A stretch of DNA of 64,000 nucleotides from Bactericera cockerelli. Its lineage: Eukaryota > Arthropoda > Insecta > Hemiptera > Triozidae. Positions 1 to 10,496 of this stretch are shown here, in pieces (positions within the stretch are counted from its first letter, which is position 1; each line of letters starts with the position of its first letter). The notes beneath the pieces were generated by a model that was not told the origin of the DNA, searched no databases, and saw only the letters and a list, made by a program, of their open reading frames with translations. The position numbers and the translations under genes were made by a program. The stretch is from contig CM044957.1 in the NCBI GenBank assembly GCA_024516035.1, positions 49,534,085 to 49,598,084 on the forward strand, written 5' to 3'.

Positions 1-180
1 ATCTGGTACCCATCCACTTCTTTTTACTATCTATTACTTACGAGTAGTAAGTATTGTAATCGGTCACTTTTTTTTTACAAATTGAGCTAATAACATTTTT
101 TCATAATTTTCTGCCGCACAGTGATGTTCAGAATAGACATTTATTTTCCGTCACACACTGTAGAACCAGTAAATTTGAAC

Positions 181-456
181 GCACGATTAGCTGAGTGTTA
201 AGATTCTCGTGTGACATGCAGAAGGTCCTGGGTTCGAACTTAAACCCGGGAGTGGACAATTTTTTTATTTCAAAATTGTGTTACAGTTATTCGTAAGGGA
301 TACCTGGCCTGGCGCTCGCCTTGCAGCTAAATGGGAATAAGGTATTGTGTATCTTTTCGCCCATCAGAGGGGAGGATACTACGGGATGGTCAAACTGGAA
401 TACAGACCACAGGAGCCGCTGTTTCATGGCTACGAAATTAAAAAAGCATTTTTTTA
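181..456 (+). mobile_element. SINE family J, tRNA-headed, full-length copy
   Basis: The head (about 181-255) has a tRNA-like A box around tagctgagtgttaag and a B box gggttcgaac, as expected for an internal Pol III promoter. The body ends in gtttcatggctacgaaat followed by an A-rich tail. The same end recurs at 27224-27290 and 40192-40225, which supports a repeat family. It is not a functional tRNA gene, because the arms pair poorly and a body follows the head. Confidence 0.6.
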
Positions 457-667
457 AAAATGGGTGATATTAAAAAAAAAAAAAACGTGGAAATCTTGGA
501 CGGGCAGCAAGATCAAGTTCATGATTGTTTTGGTTCAGTGGGGATTCAGTGATCTACGTCCCTACGTCACTGGGGGTATATAGGAGAAGGAGTGGGGATA
601 TGTACCTATTGTTTATAGTTGCAGGGAGGGGAGGGGGTAACTATGGTAGTATGTACTTTTTAATTAG

Positions 668-687
668 TCATGAGTCTTTTCCCTTCC

Positions 688-729
<42 letters not shown>

Positions 730-841
730 TCCCTACCCTCTCTCTCTTTTCATTATCTATTCTCTCTTTCTATCGCCTTCCTCAATCTATCTCATTGTCC
801 ACCTATTTTCTCTCTCTTTTCTATTGCTCCTTGTATCTCTA

Positions 842-892
<51 letters not shown>

Positions 893-1000
893 CCTCCCTC
901 TCACTCACTCACTCACTCTCTCTCTCTCTCTCTTTACTATTATCTATTCCCCTTTCAATGGCCCATATGTTCCCCCCCCCCACCCTCTCTCTCTATTCCA
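668..1000. repeat. (CT)n-rich polypyrimidine tract
   Basis: Long runs of TC dinucleotide with CCCT interruptions, almost purine-free on the + strand. Open frames here are Ser/Leu low-complexity translations, not genes. Confidence 0.95.
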
Positions 1001-1182
1001 ATAGATTCTCTCCCACCCTTCACCAGACTATTAGAAAAGACTCTCCTTAACATTTTCAGTTAAAATACGAGTTATTAGCTCAACTATTATTAATTATAAA
1101 TTACCAGCAATTTATTTTTACAAGTAAAATATTTCACCAGAAGACAAAAGTGTTCGTAGGGTATAATTATTATCACGAAAAA

Positions 1183-1526
1183 CTCTTCTTCTTTTACTCT
1201 GTCTCATCCCGCTCAAGCAGGGTCGACGTTGTTCAAGCTCATGGTTGAGGTTGGTTGGTTTTGGCACATTTTTACGACTGGATATCCTTCTTAACGCCAA
1301 CAATTTAATTTGATTTAACGTCCTTTATTAGGACGGGGATTTTACCCTCCATTCGCTGGGAATCGTACCAGCTACCCACATTTACCTGGGTAGGGCCGGA
1401 AATGCCAGCCTCACATATACGGAGGGAACAGAATTTTCTGTGTGAAAAGTCTGCTCTGACCGGGGATCGAACTCAGGATCTCTGTACTAAGGGCAGTAGT
1501 CACAACCGTTACGCCACGGAGGCTCG
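1183..1526 (-). mobile_element. SINE family D, tRNA-headed, about 340 bp
   Basis: Read on the minus strand, the head (1526 to about 1440) begins gcctccgtggcgtaacggt (A box) and has a B box gttcgatccc. Then comes a central domain with ggcatttccggccctaccc and gcgaatggagggtaaaat. The 3' part ends in gagacagagtaaaagaagaa. A second copy lies at 30211-30475 and head pieces at 35183 and 38300. The central domain is shared with the 5S-headed family E. Confidence 0.75.
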
Positions 1527-1849
1527 CGTGTTATTATTATTATTATTACTTTCGAATGATAAGGAAAGCTGTATGGTGTCACACCACTTTATTTTTCTAG
1601 GGGCCACCAGCCTCAAAATTTCTTGTTCACTACGAGATAAGGGTACTCTCAATGAGAGATATTTATTTCTTCTCTTGTAACACTCTCCAAACAGCATCTT
1701 CCTATTTATAAACCTTGAAAGCTAAACTTGAGCTTTTGCACAGCCTCTACGGGAGTCTATATCACACCATTTTCATTATTCAAAACTAATTCAGCAAACA
1801 CCGTTAAATCTAAATTTAATTCAAGAAGGAAATTTCAGCCCTATCGCTT

Positions 1850-2045
1850 TCTTTCTCTCTTTACTCTTCAATATATTTCCCCCTCTTTCTCTCTCTCATT
1901 TTTCTTTATCCTTCTCTTTCTCTTTCTCCTTCTCTATCTCTATCTCTTTTTTTCTTTTCTCTCTTTCTCTTTCGCCTTCCATTTCTCTTCTTTTTCTCCT
2001 TCTCTTTCTTTCACTTTTCTCTTCCTCTTATCTTCGCCATAATTT
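1850..2045. repeat. Polypyrimidine (CTTT/CTCT) tract
   Basis: Nearly pure pyrimidine on the + strand. The 104-residue frame across it is Ser/Phe/Leu simple-sequence translation. Confidence 0.9.
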
Positions 2046-2099
2046 TATCCCTTGTTTCAATTACACACCCCCCTCCCTTTCATCTTCTAGCTCTTCATC

Positions 2100-2540
2100 A
2101 CAGACGTTACCCCCCTACCCCCTCCCCCCCCCCAAATAAAAGGGGTAAGTCATAACAAAAGGGTTCGTTCGCAACTCTGCCGACGCAGTTTTACGACACT
2201 TAACGGTAATGCTAATGCCTTTTTGACAGCGCGACAATTGCACGAGGGCTCGGGCATAAACTTTGGCCCCAGGTCCTGAGCGACCTTTGATAAGACGGTT
2301 TCCTTCACAGTGTTGCCAGCTGTGTCGGTGGGTGACGAGGAGAAGGAGGCCATATTTCGATGCATTATGCAAATCGGGTGAGATAAATGTACCGGGGGCA
2401 GTGGCGAAGGGAAATATTCAAGCGGGTGGGGTCCAAACGGGTGACTCACCGGCCTCAGCGCACTGCGGGTTGTGTACCGGTGGATGGTTTGTCGGTGTTT
2501 CGGGGTTCGATTTTGAATTATATACTGTGTGTTTTTTTTT
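2100..2540. other. Single-copy, GC-balanced segment without recognised gene
   Basis: This stretch differs from its AT/CT-rich surroundings. It is CpG-containing, non-repetitive within the window, and holds an octamer-like atgcaaat at about 2368. Short frames of 85-108 residues exist on both strands, but none shows a family I recognise. It could be an old exon, a regulatory element or a decayed transposon. Confidence 0.3.
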
Positions 2541-2557
2541 TCATAACAAGATGAATG

Positions 2558-2804
2558 AGACGGTTCTACGGATCTTTAAAAACACCTAAAAAACACGAAG
2601 CCGGGGATTGGGAACGTTAACTATCCAAAAGGATTCGTCAAATTAGCGCTCGTGCAGTAAATCGAGGACTTCACTCGTCAAACTGAGGTGGCAAAATCCT
2701 CGATTTACTGAACGAGCCCTAATTTGACGAATCCTTTTGGAACTAACATTCCCAATCCCCGGTTTCGTGTTTTTTAGGTGTTTTTCAAGATCGTAGAACC
2801 GGTC
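2558..2804. mobile_element. Foldback MITE with about 110-bp arms
   Basis: The left arm (about 2558-2668) is mirrored as its reverse complement at about 2693-2804. Matching blocks include cggttctacg / cgtagaaccg, aaaaacacctaaaaaacacg and its complement, and ccaaaaggattcgtcaaatt and its complement. The unpaired middle is only about 25 bp. No coding capacity. Confidence 0.8.
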
Positions 2805-2891
2805 ATAAGTCACAATTGGGGTCTAGTAAAGTTATAGTACCTTATGAGTCAAAGTACCCTCAAGAAATGGTCTTTAAAAATAAAAAGTTAT

Positions 2892-3040
2892 AAAGAATCG
2901 CACCGAACTCAGTAACTTGATCGATAAGGCAGCAGACTTGTAACATGGAGGTCGGTGGTTGAAGTACCATGTTCAATAAAATTTTGACAGCGCGAGTAAT
3001 TGTGACACGAAAGTGATAACACAAATATGACAACTTTATA
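2892..3040 (+). mobile_element. SINE family A copy
   Basis: The tRNA-like head (A box agtaacttgatcgataaggc, loop cttgtaa as in tRNA-Thr(TGT), B box degenerate ggttgaagt) is followed by the family body gtaattgtgacacgaaagtg and the tail acaaatatgacaactt. The copy is diverged. Confidence 0.8.
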
Positions 3041-3660
3041 GTAACCACAATTTGGAAATAAGTACACTTAATGAATTTTGCGAGGTGAAAAAAGAAGAAA
3101 AAACACCTCTTATGGATTGCATTTTCACTAACGGACTGATTTTATCGTGAATGACCATTCGCCATTTGATAGTATAGTTATCCGTTAAGTTGATGATTAA
3201 ATCTGACCATTAGTTACTAATCTGTCTATTAGCAGCTGAGCTCGGGTCTAATTGCTAAAACTAACTTATTTGTGTGCAAAAATGTTCGTGAAGTTTATGA
3301 TTAAATCCATCCAAACTTTCCATTAACAACTATGGTCTTAAATTCTCTTCTAGTCTATAGCTCTCATAGTGGCTAAAACATACAACCACCACTTTATCCC
3401 TTACACAACCATGATCCTCCCGATTCCTGCCTGTGGGAGACGCGGGTACTGAAGAGGATACAGAGGTACGCAGATGTCCTGTGCAAATATTTTACCCTCT
3501 TCCTCTTCGGTACCCCGGGTCAGACTCATAACTATAATACCCGATAGCCAAATATAAATATCTTCTCAGCTCCCTTGTGGAATAGATAATTATGATACAG
3601 AGTAAACCAGCTCGAGTCTGGACTTTGCAGATTCACCAAGTAGGTTTAAAGACAGTGCAA
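3041..3660. other. No gene seen; AT-rich unique DNA
   Basis: I see no open frame of note, no tandem array and no terminal repeat here. A CpG-containing block near 3420-3520 is the only compositional change. Confidence 0.5.
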
Positions 3661-3686
3661 AAAGTTATCATATTTGTGTTAACCCA
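3660..3686 (-). mobile_element. SINE family A, 3' tail fragment
   Basis: aagttatcatatttgtgtta matches the end of family A on the minus strand. The rest of the element is absent. Confidence 0.5.
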
Positions 3687-3689
3687 GCC

Positions 3690-4165
3690 CCAATTTACCG
3701 GTATTTTCCAGGGTCCCCATTAGACCAGCTTTTTTATTATTTATTGTAGATGGGGCTTGTGAGATATCAAATCCAATGATTTTGTCATTTATTTTTAGCT
3801 AAATTTGACATTTATTTTTAGCTAAATGTTACGTTTGGTCCTGTTCCCATTCCTAATATGATAAGGAAAGTCGTATGATGTTTCCACCAGATTTTTTTGA
3901 ATTGGACAAATATACGCGTTTTACAATTATTATTACAAGAAGACTCTCCAAATAATTGAGAGAAAAAAAGAAAAAGAAATAGCACACATATTTCACATTT
4001 TCAGACTCACCCTGTATGCAAAACGTAAAAGTCACTTAGAATGTGCAAGTTACCTTGTACAGTACGAAATATATGTAACTCTCAAACGAGAGCGAGATGA
4101 AAGAGTGAGAAGAGGAGGAGGCCGAGGAGGGGGGGGGAGGTCAGACCCCCGACTAAAAGCATATT
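3690..4165. other. No gene seen; short direct duplication
   Basis: A block reading atttatttttagctaaat occurs twice near 3787 and 3808. A G-rich stretch (poly-G run near 4130) precedes the next CT tract. Nothing else is recognised. Confidence 0.4.
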
Positions 4166-4269
4166 TTGTCGAAAGCACTCGTAAGAAACAACATTTATGC
4201 TACTTTATATTTTTCGCCGTGTGTAAATCTAGAATTTCGTTCCAACCATATCTTTAAGAGCCTTCTCTA

Positions 4270-4314
<45 letters not shown>

Positions 4315-4549
4315 GTTTGAGTTTCCCTTTTTGACTTTCTATTTCACTATTTTTCTACCTCCCCCCCCCACCTCTCCTCCAAACTCTCTCTGTTTCACTT
4401 TTCTTTTCACCCCTCTCTCCCCTTTTCTTTTCTCTTTTCAATTTTTTTACAATCTTTTTTCTCTTTCTTCCTTTCCTTCTTTTTCTCTCTCTCTCTCTCT
4501 CTCTCCCTCTATTTCTCTAGCTCCCTTTCTTTCTCTCTCTTCTCTCTCT

Positions 4550-4589
<40 letters not shown>

Positions 4590-4735
4590 TTTTACCTTTC
4601 CATACCTCTCCCTTTTCTTCTTTCTATTTTTTTTTTTCTTTTCACGTTTTTGCACTTCTTTTTACCTCTCACACTTACTTCCTTCGTATATCTCCCTCTC
4701 ACTTTCCCTCTATTTGTAATGTATCTGCTCCTCTC
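4270..4735. repeat. Long (CT)n / polypyrimidine tract
   Basis: Several perfect (CT)n runs within about 450 bp of nearly pure pyrimidine. The 203-residue frame is Ser/Leu/Phe simple-sequence translation, rejected as a gene. Confidence 0.9.
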
Positions 4736-4738
4736 TCT

Positions 4739-4905
4739 ATGGAAGAGATTACCATAGGCAATAATGCCGCCTTTTAGTTAGGACATATGTATATATTTTG
4801 TTTATTATTTTCCTGTTTATATTAATTTGTCAATTTTGTATATTAGTTTTTACCATTATTTGTTTGTAATGTTCTTCTAATAAAGAGTTTCATAATAATA
4901 ATAAT
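4739..4905 (+). mobile_element. Repeat family H (3' module with polyadenylation-like end)
   Basis: It starts with tggaagagattaccatagg, continues through a T-rich body and ends in aataaagagtttc plus (ATA)n. Matching copies: 22519-22695 (+), 6837-6930, 54005-54170 and 58180-58395 (all -), and a piece at 33844. The AATAAAG and ATA tail suggest the 3' end of a LINE or a SINE derived from one. Confidence 0.6.
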
Positions 4906-4909
4906 ATCT

Positions 4910-5465
4910 TATTACTTCTTTCTCTCTCCAGCCTTTTAACTCATTCTCTCTCTCTCTTTCCTTTTACTTCCGTTTCTCTCTACCTCTCTCCCTATATTTC
5001 TCTTTCTCTCCCCCCCAGAATCTCTGCTTATTTTTTTTTCTCTCTCTCCCTCACAACACCTTGCATCTCATTCGAATACGCGATCGTAAATATTCTAATT
5101 TTTATGCCGTGAACAGCTTTAGCCCTAACTCTCCCTCCCTCACTCTCTCCCTTCCTCCCCTCTTTTTCTCCTCCTCCCTCCCTTTTAATACCTCTCTCTC
5201 TCATAACTCTTACTTCTCCTTCTTTCTCTCTCCTCCCTTCCACCACCACTTCCTCCCCACCCTCCCCCTTTTTGTGCGCTTTCCTCGCAGATTTTCGCAC
5301 CTCCCCCCCTGGAAAGGAAGAGAAATAAAATTGAATATATCAGCATCTCTCCTCCCCCCTCCCTATTTGTTCTCCTCCTCCTCTTCCTCCTCCCCCTCCC
5401 TCTCCTTCTCCTCCCACACCTCCTCTTTTTCCTCCTCCTCCTCCTCTTCCCCCTTTAACACACGT
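4910..5465. repeat. Polypyrimidine tract (CTCC/CCTCCT)
   Basis: Interrupted pyrimidine-rich DNA. Minus-strand frames are Gly/Arg/Glu-rich translations of GGA repeats. Confidence 0.85.
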
Positions 5466-5777
5466 GGAATGTGTAACATTTTTACTGCCTGTACAACTGT
5501 ACATCTTGTATTGAGATTTCACTTTTCTTCAGTGTGAGGGAGGGGGGGGGGTATGTGGTGGGTGTGTGTGTGTGTGTGGGGTGGGACGGATTCACTCATG
5601 TGTATCTCTCTTTGTCGAAAGCAAATTTTGTTAATGTTGTTATGCTGAACAAGATCTTGTTAAAACATATCCTCGGCTGAAGTCAAACTATCGAAGTGTA
5701 ACCACTATGCTGCACTGAATTTGTAATCATTTGAAATCACAACAATCACAACACAACAACAACTACTCAAATTTTAA

Positions 5778-5860
5778 ACCACATAATAATACGTTTTTGG
5801 CGTACTGCTGGAATAATGGGACATAATAGTCCTTATAAATAAGGCGATATTATTACATGG
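5778..5860 (+). mobile_element. SINE family B, 3' body fragment
   Basis: accacataataatacg through ctggaataatgggac to aaggcgatattatta matches the 3' half of the full copies at 44027 and 40829. The head is missing. The TIR element at 5871 lies immediately downstream. Confidence 0.7.
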
Positions 5861-5870
5861 TAGTAGTATG

Positions 5871-6836
5871 TGGGTCATTTTCATTTATCTTGGGCAATTG
5901 GATTTTTTCAAGTCATGAACGTTACCTTTTTCCTAAACATTTTTTAGGCTCAGAAGACTAAGACAAATACTTTTGAGCAAAAGCTTTCATTTAGAATATT
6001 TCTAGCAGCTACCTCTTCACACAAAATTACAAAAACTTAACGTACCAGGTAAGATTCATGACCACGGGTAACGTTCATGACGGTAACGTTCATGAGTAAC
6101 ACGCCACTAAAACAATCTTTTCTCAATAAAAGAATATTCACTTTACAAAAAAAAATATTTGATTGGAAAGAGGACATGCAGAAGAATTAAAGAAATACAT
6201 TATATATTAAAGAATCATTACAATTTATTTAAAAAACCGCGTAACGTTCTTGTCAAAAAAAATTAGACCCACCATTGTCCCTCACTGTACTGCATCCAAC
6301 ATCCAACTGACAGGAAATTTCAAAACAAAAACAATGTCATCTGTAAGAAGCAAAATGGCGGCAGCTACTAGCTTCTCATTCTAAGGGTTTTTCCAAATGG
6401 TTTACATTTTTTTGGGGGTAACATTCATGACGGAGATTTTTTTTTCTTCGTAGGGACACAACTTTACACGTCTGTAGAATGAGATGAACATTATTATTTT
6501 TATAAAAACTAATGGTCACATCCTAAATGAACTGTATTTTTCTCATTTATATTGGATTTTGGTGAAAATAATGGGGAGAAATGCATTTTTTTCTATCAGA
6601 CACAGTAAAATCTTAGACTAAGGGACACCTAAAATATCATGAACGTTACTTACATAACTGGCAATTTTGATGAGTCTCCACATTAGTTTAAAAGACAATT
6701 TATTATTGTAATTTATAAAAAAAATTGTTTCCTATGTGATCAAATAGATTTTAGTCATATATCCCTATTATTTTCACATTTATTAAAGGAGAAAGGTTGC
6801 GGACTTGATATGCCCAAGATAAATGAAAATGACCCA
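5871..6836. mobile_element. Non-autonomous TIR DNA transposon, 966 bp
   Basis: Perfect 26-bp terminal inverted repeats start tgggtcattttcatttatct at the left end, with the exact complement at 6811-6836. GTA-rich flanks on both sides (gtagtagta / tagtagtag) are compatible with an 8-9 bp target duplication but are ambiguous because they are trinucleotide repeats. There is no transposase frame inside. The motif aacgttcatga (or its complement) recurs at about 5918, 6062, 6078 and 6640 with degenerate forms at 6242 and 6419, resembling subterminal transposase-binding sites. Confidence 0.8.
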
Positions 6837-6930
6837 TGTAGTAGTAGTAAACTCTTTATTGAAATGTATATTTACATAAATCACAATGGGCGGAATTATT
6901 GTCCATGGCAATCTCTACCATCCAACCCAT
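6837..6930 (-). mobile_element. Repeat family H fragment
   Basis: Complement of the family end (actctttattgaaatg) followed by the conserved start region ggcaatctctaccatccaac on the minus strand. Confidence 0.55.
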
Positions 6931-7168
6931 GATCTTGCACCACTTAAATGAATAAATTAAAAATATAAAAATAAATGTATGTACAATAATATTGTACAAT
7001 GTAATGGAGCATAGAAGCATATTTTCTAGCTAATATGAACATAAAAGAAAAACCAAACAGCCTCACCACTAGTGTTTCTACCCCCCTTAGGACCCTTGGA
7101 CATTTTCTAATCTATATAAGTACCTACTCTAGTATTTTTCAAAAAAAAAAAAAAAAAACTATGATATT

Positions 7169-7204
7169 ACTTCCGATAAATTTCTAATATTAGAAATCGG
7201 AAGT
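7169..7204. repeat. ACTTCCG hairpin repeat
   Basis: Imperfect palindrome: acttccgataaatttc, then taatatta, then gaaatcggaagt. The same sequence followed by attgtgttcg-like DNA recurs at 21169, 34191 and 41756. Confidence 0.7.
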
Positions 7205-7650
7205 ATTGTATTCGTTTTCTTTCTCATTGCTATGGAATTCCCATTGGTAAACTGAAAAAAGCCATCAAAGACACCAAATGAGTTGGAAGTTTAACATTTG
7301 GTTTACCTGTATAATCTGGACCAAATGATGCGGAAGGGTTAAACAACGGGAAACGTCTTGTGCAAGCTGGAGACTTATTGGTTTTTTGGAAATCCCATGA
7401 ACCATTAACCCTAATCGGCATAAATTTGCTATAGAGGGTTCTTATTACGAGTACACTGAAGAAAGTCTTAATAGCCCACTTTCATAACCCTTCGAACAAA
7501 TAGGAGAAAGTTCCCCAGCCAGACTATAGGTATGTATTATAATTAAATATTCAATTAAAAGATGAAAAAAACATAATAATTCTAGTATTAGACATTTCTC
7601 GGAAGTAAAACTTAATCTCACAAGAATATTTCCCATGTCAATTTTATTAA
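7205..7650. other. No recognised gene
   Basis: The minus strand holds two 63-residue open frames (7230-7421 and 7445-7636). I recognise neither. Composition is slightly less AT-rich around 7230-7430, so a decayed transposon or exon cannot be excluded. Confidence 0.25.
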
Positions 7651-7661
7651 TATTTATGTGC

Positions 7662-7805
7662 TAATGTACTATCTACATAATTTTATTAATAGTACTATCT
7701 ACATATTTTTATTAATATATAATTATGTACTATCTACATATTTTTATTAATATATAATTATGTACTATCTACATATTTTATCAATATATAATTATGTAGG
7801 TACTA
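7662..7805. repeat. AT-rich tandem repeat, about 37 bp, 4 units
   Basis: Repeating units of tactatctacatatttt and attaatatataattatg, with one shorter unit. Confidence 0.85.
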
Positions 7806-8002
7806 TCCACATAATTTTTATACACAGAACGTGCCGCTTTTTGAAAAAGTTCACTCGATAGAAATATTTTATTTATAGACCCAATACCGCGTTTAATATC
7901 CATTAAGAAACTTGTACAGAAAATAAATATTGGGGGATTTTTTTTTTTTTTATTAAATCGAAAAAAAAACAAACAAACAAGATTAGCTTCTTTTTCTTTC
8001 AC

Positions 8003-8070
8003 TTTGCCTTTTCCCAAACCTACTTCGGGTCGGCATTGTTCAACCTCTTCCTCGTGGCTAAGGTTATTAT
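8003..8070 (-). mobile_element. SINE 3' module I fragment
   Basis: gggtcggcattgttcaacct and neighbouring bases match copies at 8382-8450 and 27930-27985 and the 3' end of family D (cgacgttgttcaa). This tail module is shared across families. Confidence 0.5.
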
Positions 8071-8134
8071 TATTGGAAAAAAAAAAAAGGAGGGCTACAC
8101 AATTATACAAAATATACAACATATATATACAGTA

Positions 8135-8335
8135 TCACTGATCCAATTCAAAAATGTATTCCTTTGATTTCATCTTAAATAACGTACGACTTTTCAAGAC
8201 TCTGAGTTCCTCTGGAAGCTGATTCCACAATCTGGCAGCATTTACAGTGAAATTTTTACTCATGAAGTCTGTGCGATGAAGTGGAATTTTGAGGAGGTGT
8301 TGTGAACGTGTATTGTGTGAATGAAAACTTTGCAG
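8135..8335 (-). pseudogene. LINE reverse transcriptase C-terminal relic
   Basis: The minus-strand frame ending at 8135 contains HNTRSQHLLKIPLHRT, then KNFTVNAARLWNQLPEELR and a Leu/Phe-rich end. That pattern (NTRS, arginine-rich stretch, RLWNxLPxxLR) is typical of the C-terminus of jockey/CR1-type LINE polyproteins. Everything upstream (endonuclease and RT core) is missing, so this is a 5'-truncated dead copy. The first about 26 residues of the open frame come from neighbouring SINE DNA. The stop is followed by AT-rich 3' UTR-like sequence. Confidence 0.7.
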
Positions 8336-8379
8336 AGGTTGAAATGTGGAGTGTAAGTATGAAGGTGTTGTTTCTTGGT

Positions 8380-8532
8380 TCTGTTTCCCAAACTTACTTG
8401 GGGTCGGCATTGTTCAACCTCTACCTCATGGTTGCGGTTGGTTGCTCGTGGCACTCATACTTCTATATATTAAGGCTGGATAGGCCAACCCTATTTTTCG
8501 GTTGGAGGTCCTTCCTAATACCAACCCTGAAG
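8380..8532 (-). mobile_element. SINE 3' module I, longer copy
   Basis: Contains gggtcggcattgttcaacct at 8401-8420, and ggctggataggccaaccc, which resembles the family D segment ggctggatgcccttcctaa. Orientation is assigned by comparison with family D. Confidence 0.5.
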
Positions 8533-8684
8533 GACGCAAATCAGTTGTGTTATTGTAATTTTGCCCGACAAAGCAAAGCTGGTTCCGTATCTGTTCAACG
8601 TCCCCTAGCGAGACAAACTACATAGAATAGCTTACACATATCACATCAATTCAATGGACAAGAGAAAAAGCTTCCGTCATGTTG

Positions 8685-10196
8685 GAAAACACCCTGTATT
8701 CATTAGAGAAAAAAAAATTGTTATCTTTTAAGGCACCCTGTATGAAATGGATAAGAGTAAAACATGTTGTGGGGCACCCCGTATAAAATAGATGAAACAA
8801 AAAGCTTCAGTAGTATTGTAGGACTACCCTGTATAAAATGAGGCAGAGCAAAAAAGGCCGTCGAGTTGTGGGGCACCCTGTATGTAATGGATAAGAGAGA
8901 AAGCGTCAGTCATATGGTGTGGGGCACCCTGTATGTAATGGATAAGAGAGAAAGCGTCAGTCATGTTGTGAAACACCCTGTATGTAATGGATAAGAGAGA
9001 AATCATCCGTTATGTTGTGGAACACCCTGTATGTAATGGATAAGAGAGAAAGCGTCAGTCATGTTGTGAAACACCCTGTATGTAATGGATAAGAGAGAAA
9101 TCATCAGTCATGTTGTGGGGCACCCTGTATGTAATGGATAAGAGAGAAATCATCCGTTATGTTGTGGAACACCCTGTATGTAATGGATAAGAGAGAAATC
9201 ATCAGTCATGTTGTGGGGCACCCTGTATGTAATGGATAAGAGAGAAATCATCCGTTATGTTGTGGAACACCCTGTATGTAATGGATAAGAGAGAAATCAT
9301 CAGTCATGTTGTGGAACACCCTGTATGTAATGGATAAGAGAGAAATCATCAGTCATGTTGTGGAACACCCTGTATGTAATGGATAAGAGAGAAATCATCC
9401 GTTATGTTGTGGAACACCCTGTATGTAATGGATAAGAGAGAAAGTGTCCGTCATGTTGTGGAACACCCTGTATGTAATGGATAAGAGAGAAAGCGTCAGT
9501 TATGTAGTGGGGCACCCTGTATGTAATGGCTAAGAGAGAAAGCGTCAGTTATGTTGTAGAACACCCTGTATGTAATGGATAAGAGAGAAATCATCAGTCA
9601 TGTTGTGGGACACCCTGTATGTAATGGATAAGAGAGAAATCATCAGTCATGTTGTGGGACACCCTGTATGTAATGGATAAGAGAGAAAGTGTCAGTCATG
9701 TTGAGGAACACCCTGTATGTAATGGATAAGAGAGAAAGCGTCAGTCATGTTGTGAAACACCCTGTATGTAATGGATAAGAGAGAAAGCGTCAGTCATGTT
9801 GTGGAACACCCTGTATGTAATGGATAAGAGAGAAAGTCATGTTGTGGAACACCCTGTATGTAATGGATAAGAGAGAAAGTCATGTTGTGGAACACCCTGT
9901 ATGTAATGGATAAGAGAGAAAGCGCCAGTCATGTTGTGGAACACCCTGTATGTAATGGATAAGAGAGAAAGTCATGTTGTGGAACACCCTGTATGTAATC
10001 GATAAGAGAGAAATCATCCGTCATGTAGTGGAACACCTGTATGTAATGGATAAGAGAGAAATCATCCGTCATGTAGTGGAACACCCTGTATGTAATGGAT
10101 AAGAGAGAAATCATCCGTTATGTTGTGGAACACCCTGTATGTAATGGATAAGAGAGACATCATCAGTCATGTTGTGGAACACCCTGTATGCATTTT
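8685..10196. repeat. 49-bp minisatellite, left block, about 31 units
   Basis: The unit reads caccctgtatgtaatggata, then agagagaaagcgtcagtcat, then gttgtggaa. The 49-bp spacing is exact over many units, with variants having tcatcag or tcatccg in place of gcgtcag and shortened units lacking that segment. The first three or four units are degenerate. Continues after the inserted LINE at 13153. Not CRISPR: units abut with no spacers. Confidence 0.97.
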
Positions 10197-10372
10197 ATTT
10201 GTTAGTTTTAGAGCTATTTGATAGTTAGTGTAAGGTAATTTAATTTTAATTATTATTATTATATTTTTCAATGACCATTAGTTAGGGTAAATATTGTAAT
10301 TTAGTTAGCACAGGGTCCGCCCGTTTGTGATTTGAATAAAAAAATAAATAATAATAAATAAAAATATGGATG
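10190..10372 (+). mobile_element. Insertion in the minisatellite with A-rich tail (retroelement 3' fragment)
   Basis: About 180 bp unlike the satellite, ending in gatttgaataaaaaaataa and further A/T-rich bases before the satellite resumes at about 10375. A 5'-truncated retroelement 3' end is the simplest reading. The family is not identified. Confidence 0.5.
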
Positions 10373-10465
10373 TCGTAATGGATAAGAGAGAAAGCGTCAG
10401 TCATGTTGAGGAACACCCTGTATGTAATGAAAAAAACGTCAGTCATGTTGTGGGGCACCCTGTAT
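10373..10465. repeat. 49-bp minisatellite remnant between two insertions
   Basis: Two degenerate satellite units (taatggataagagagaaagc, caccctgtat) isolate the A-tailed insertion from the LINE. Confidence 0.9.
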
Positions 10466-10496
10466 ATATATAAGTAGATCTGTCTTTTGACAGGTT

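Noticed and set aside
4166..4777. 203-residue open frame
   Set aside because: Ser/Leu/Phe translation of a CT tract. Simple sequence without stops gives long frames by composition alone.
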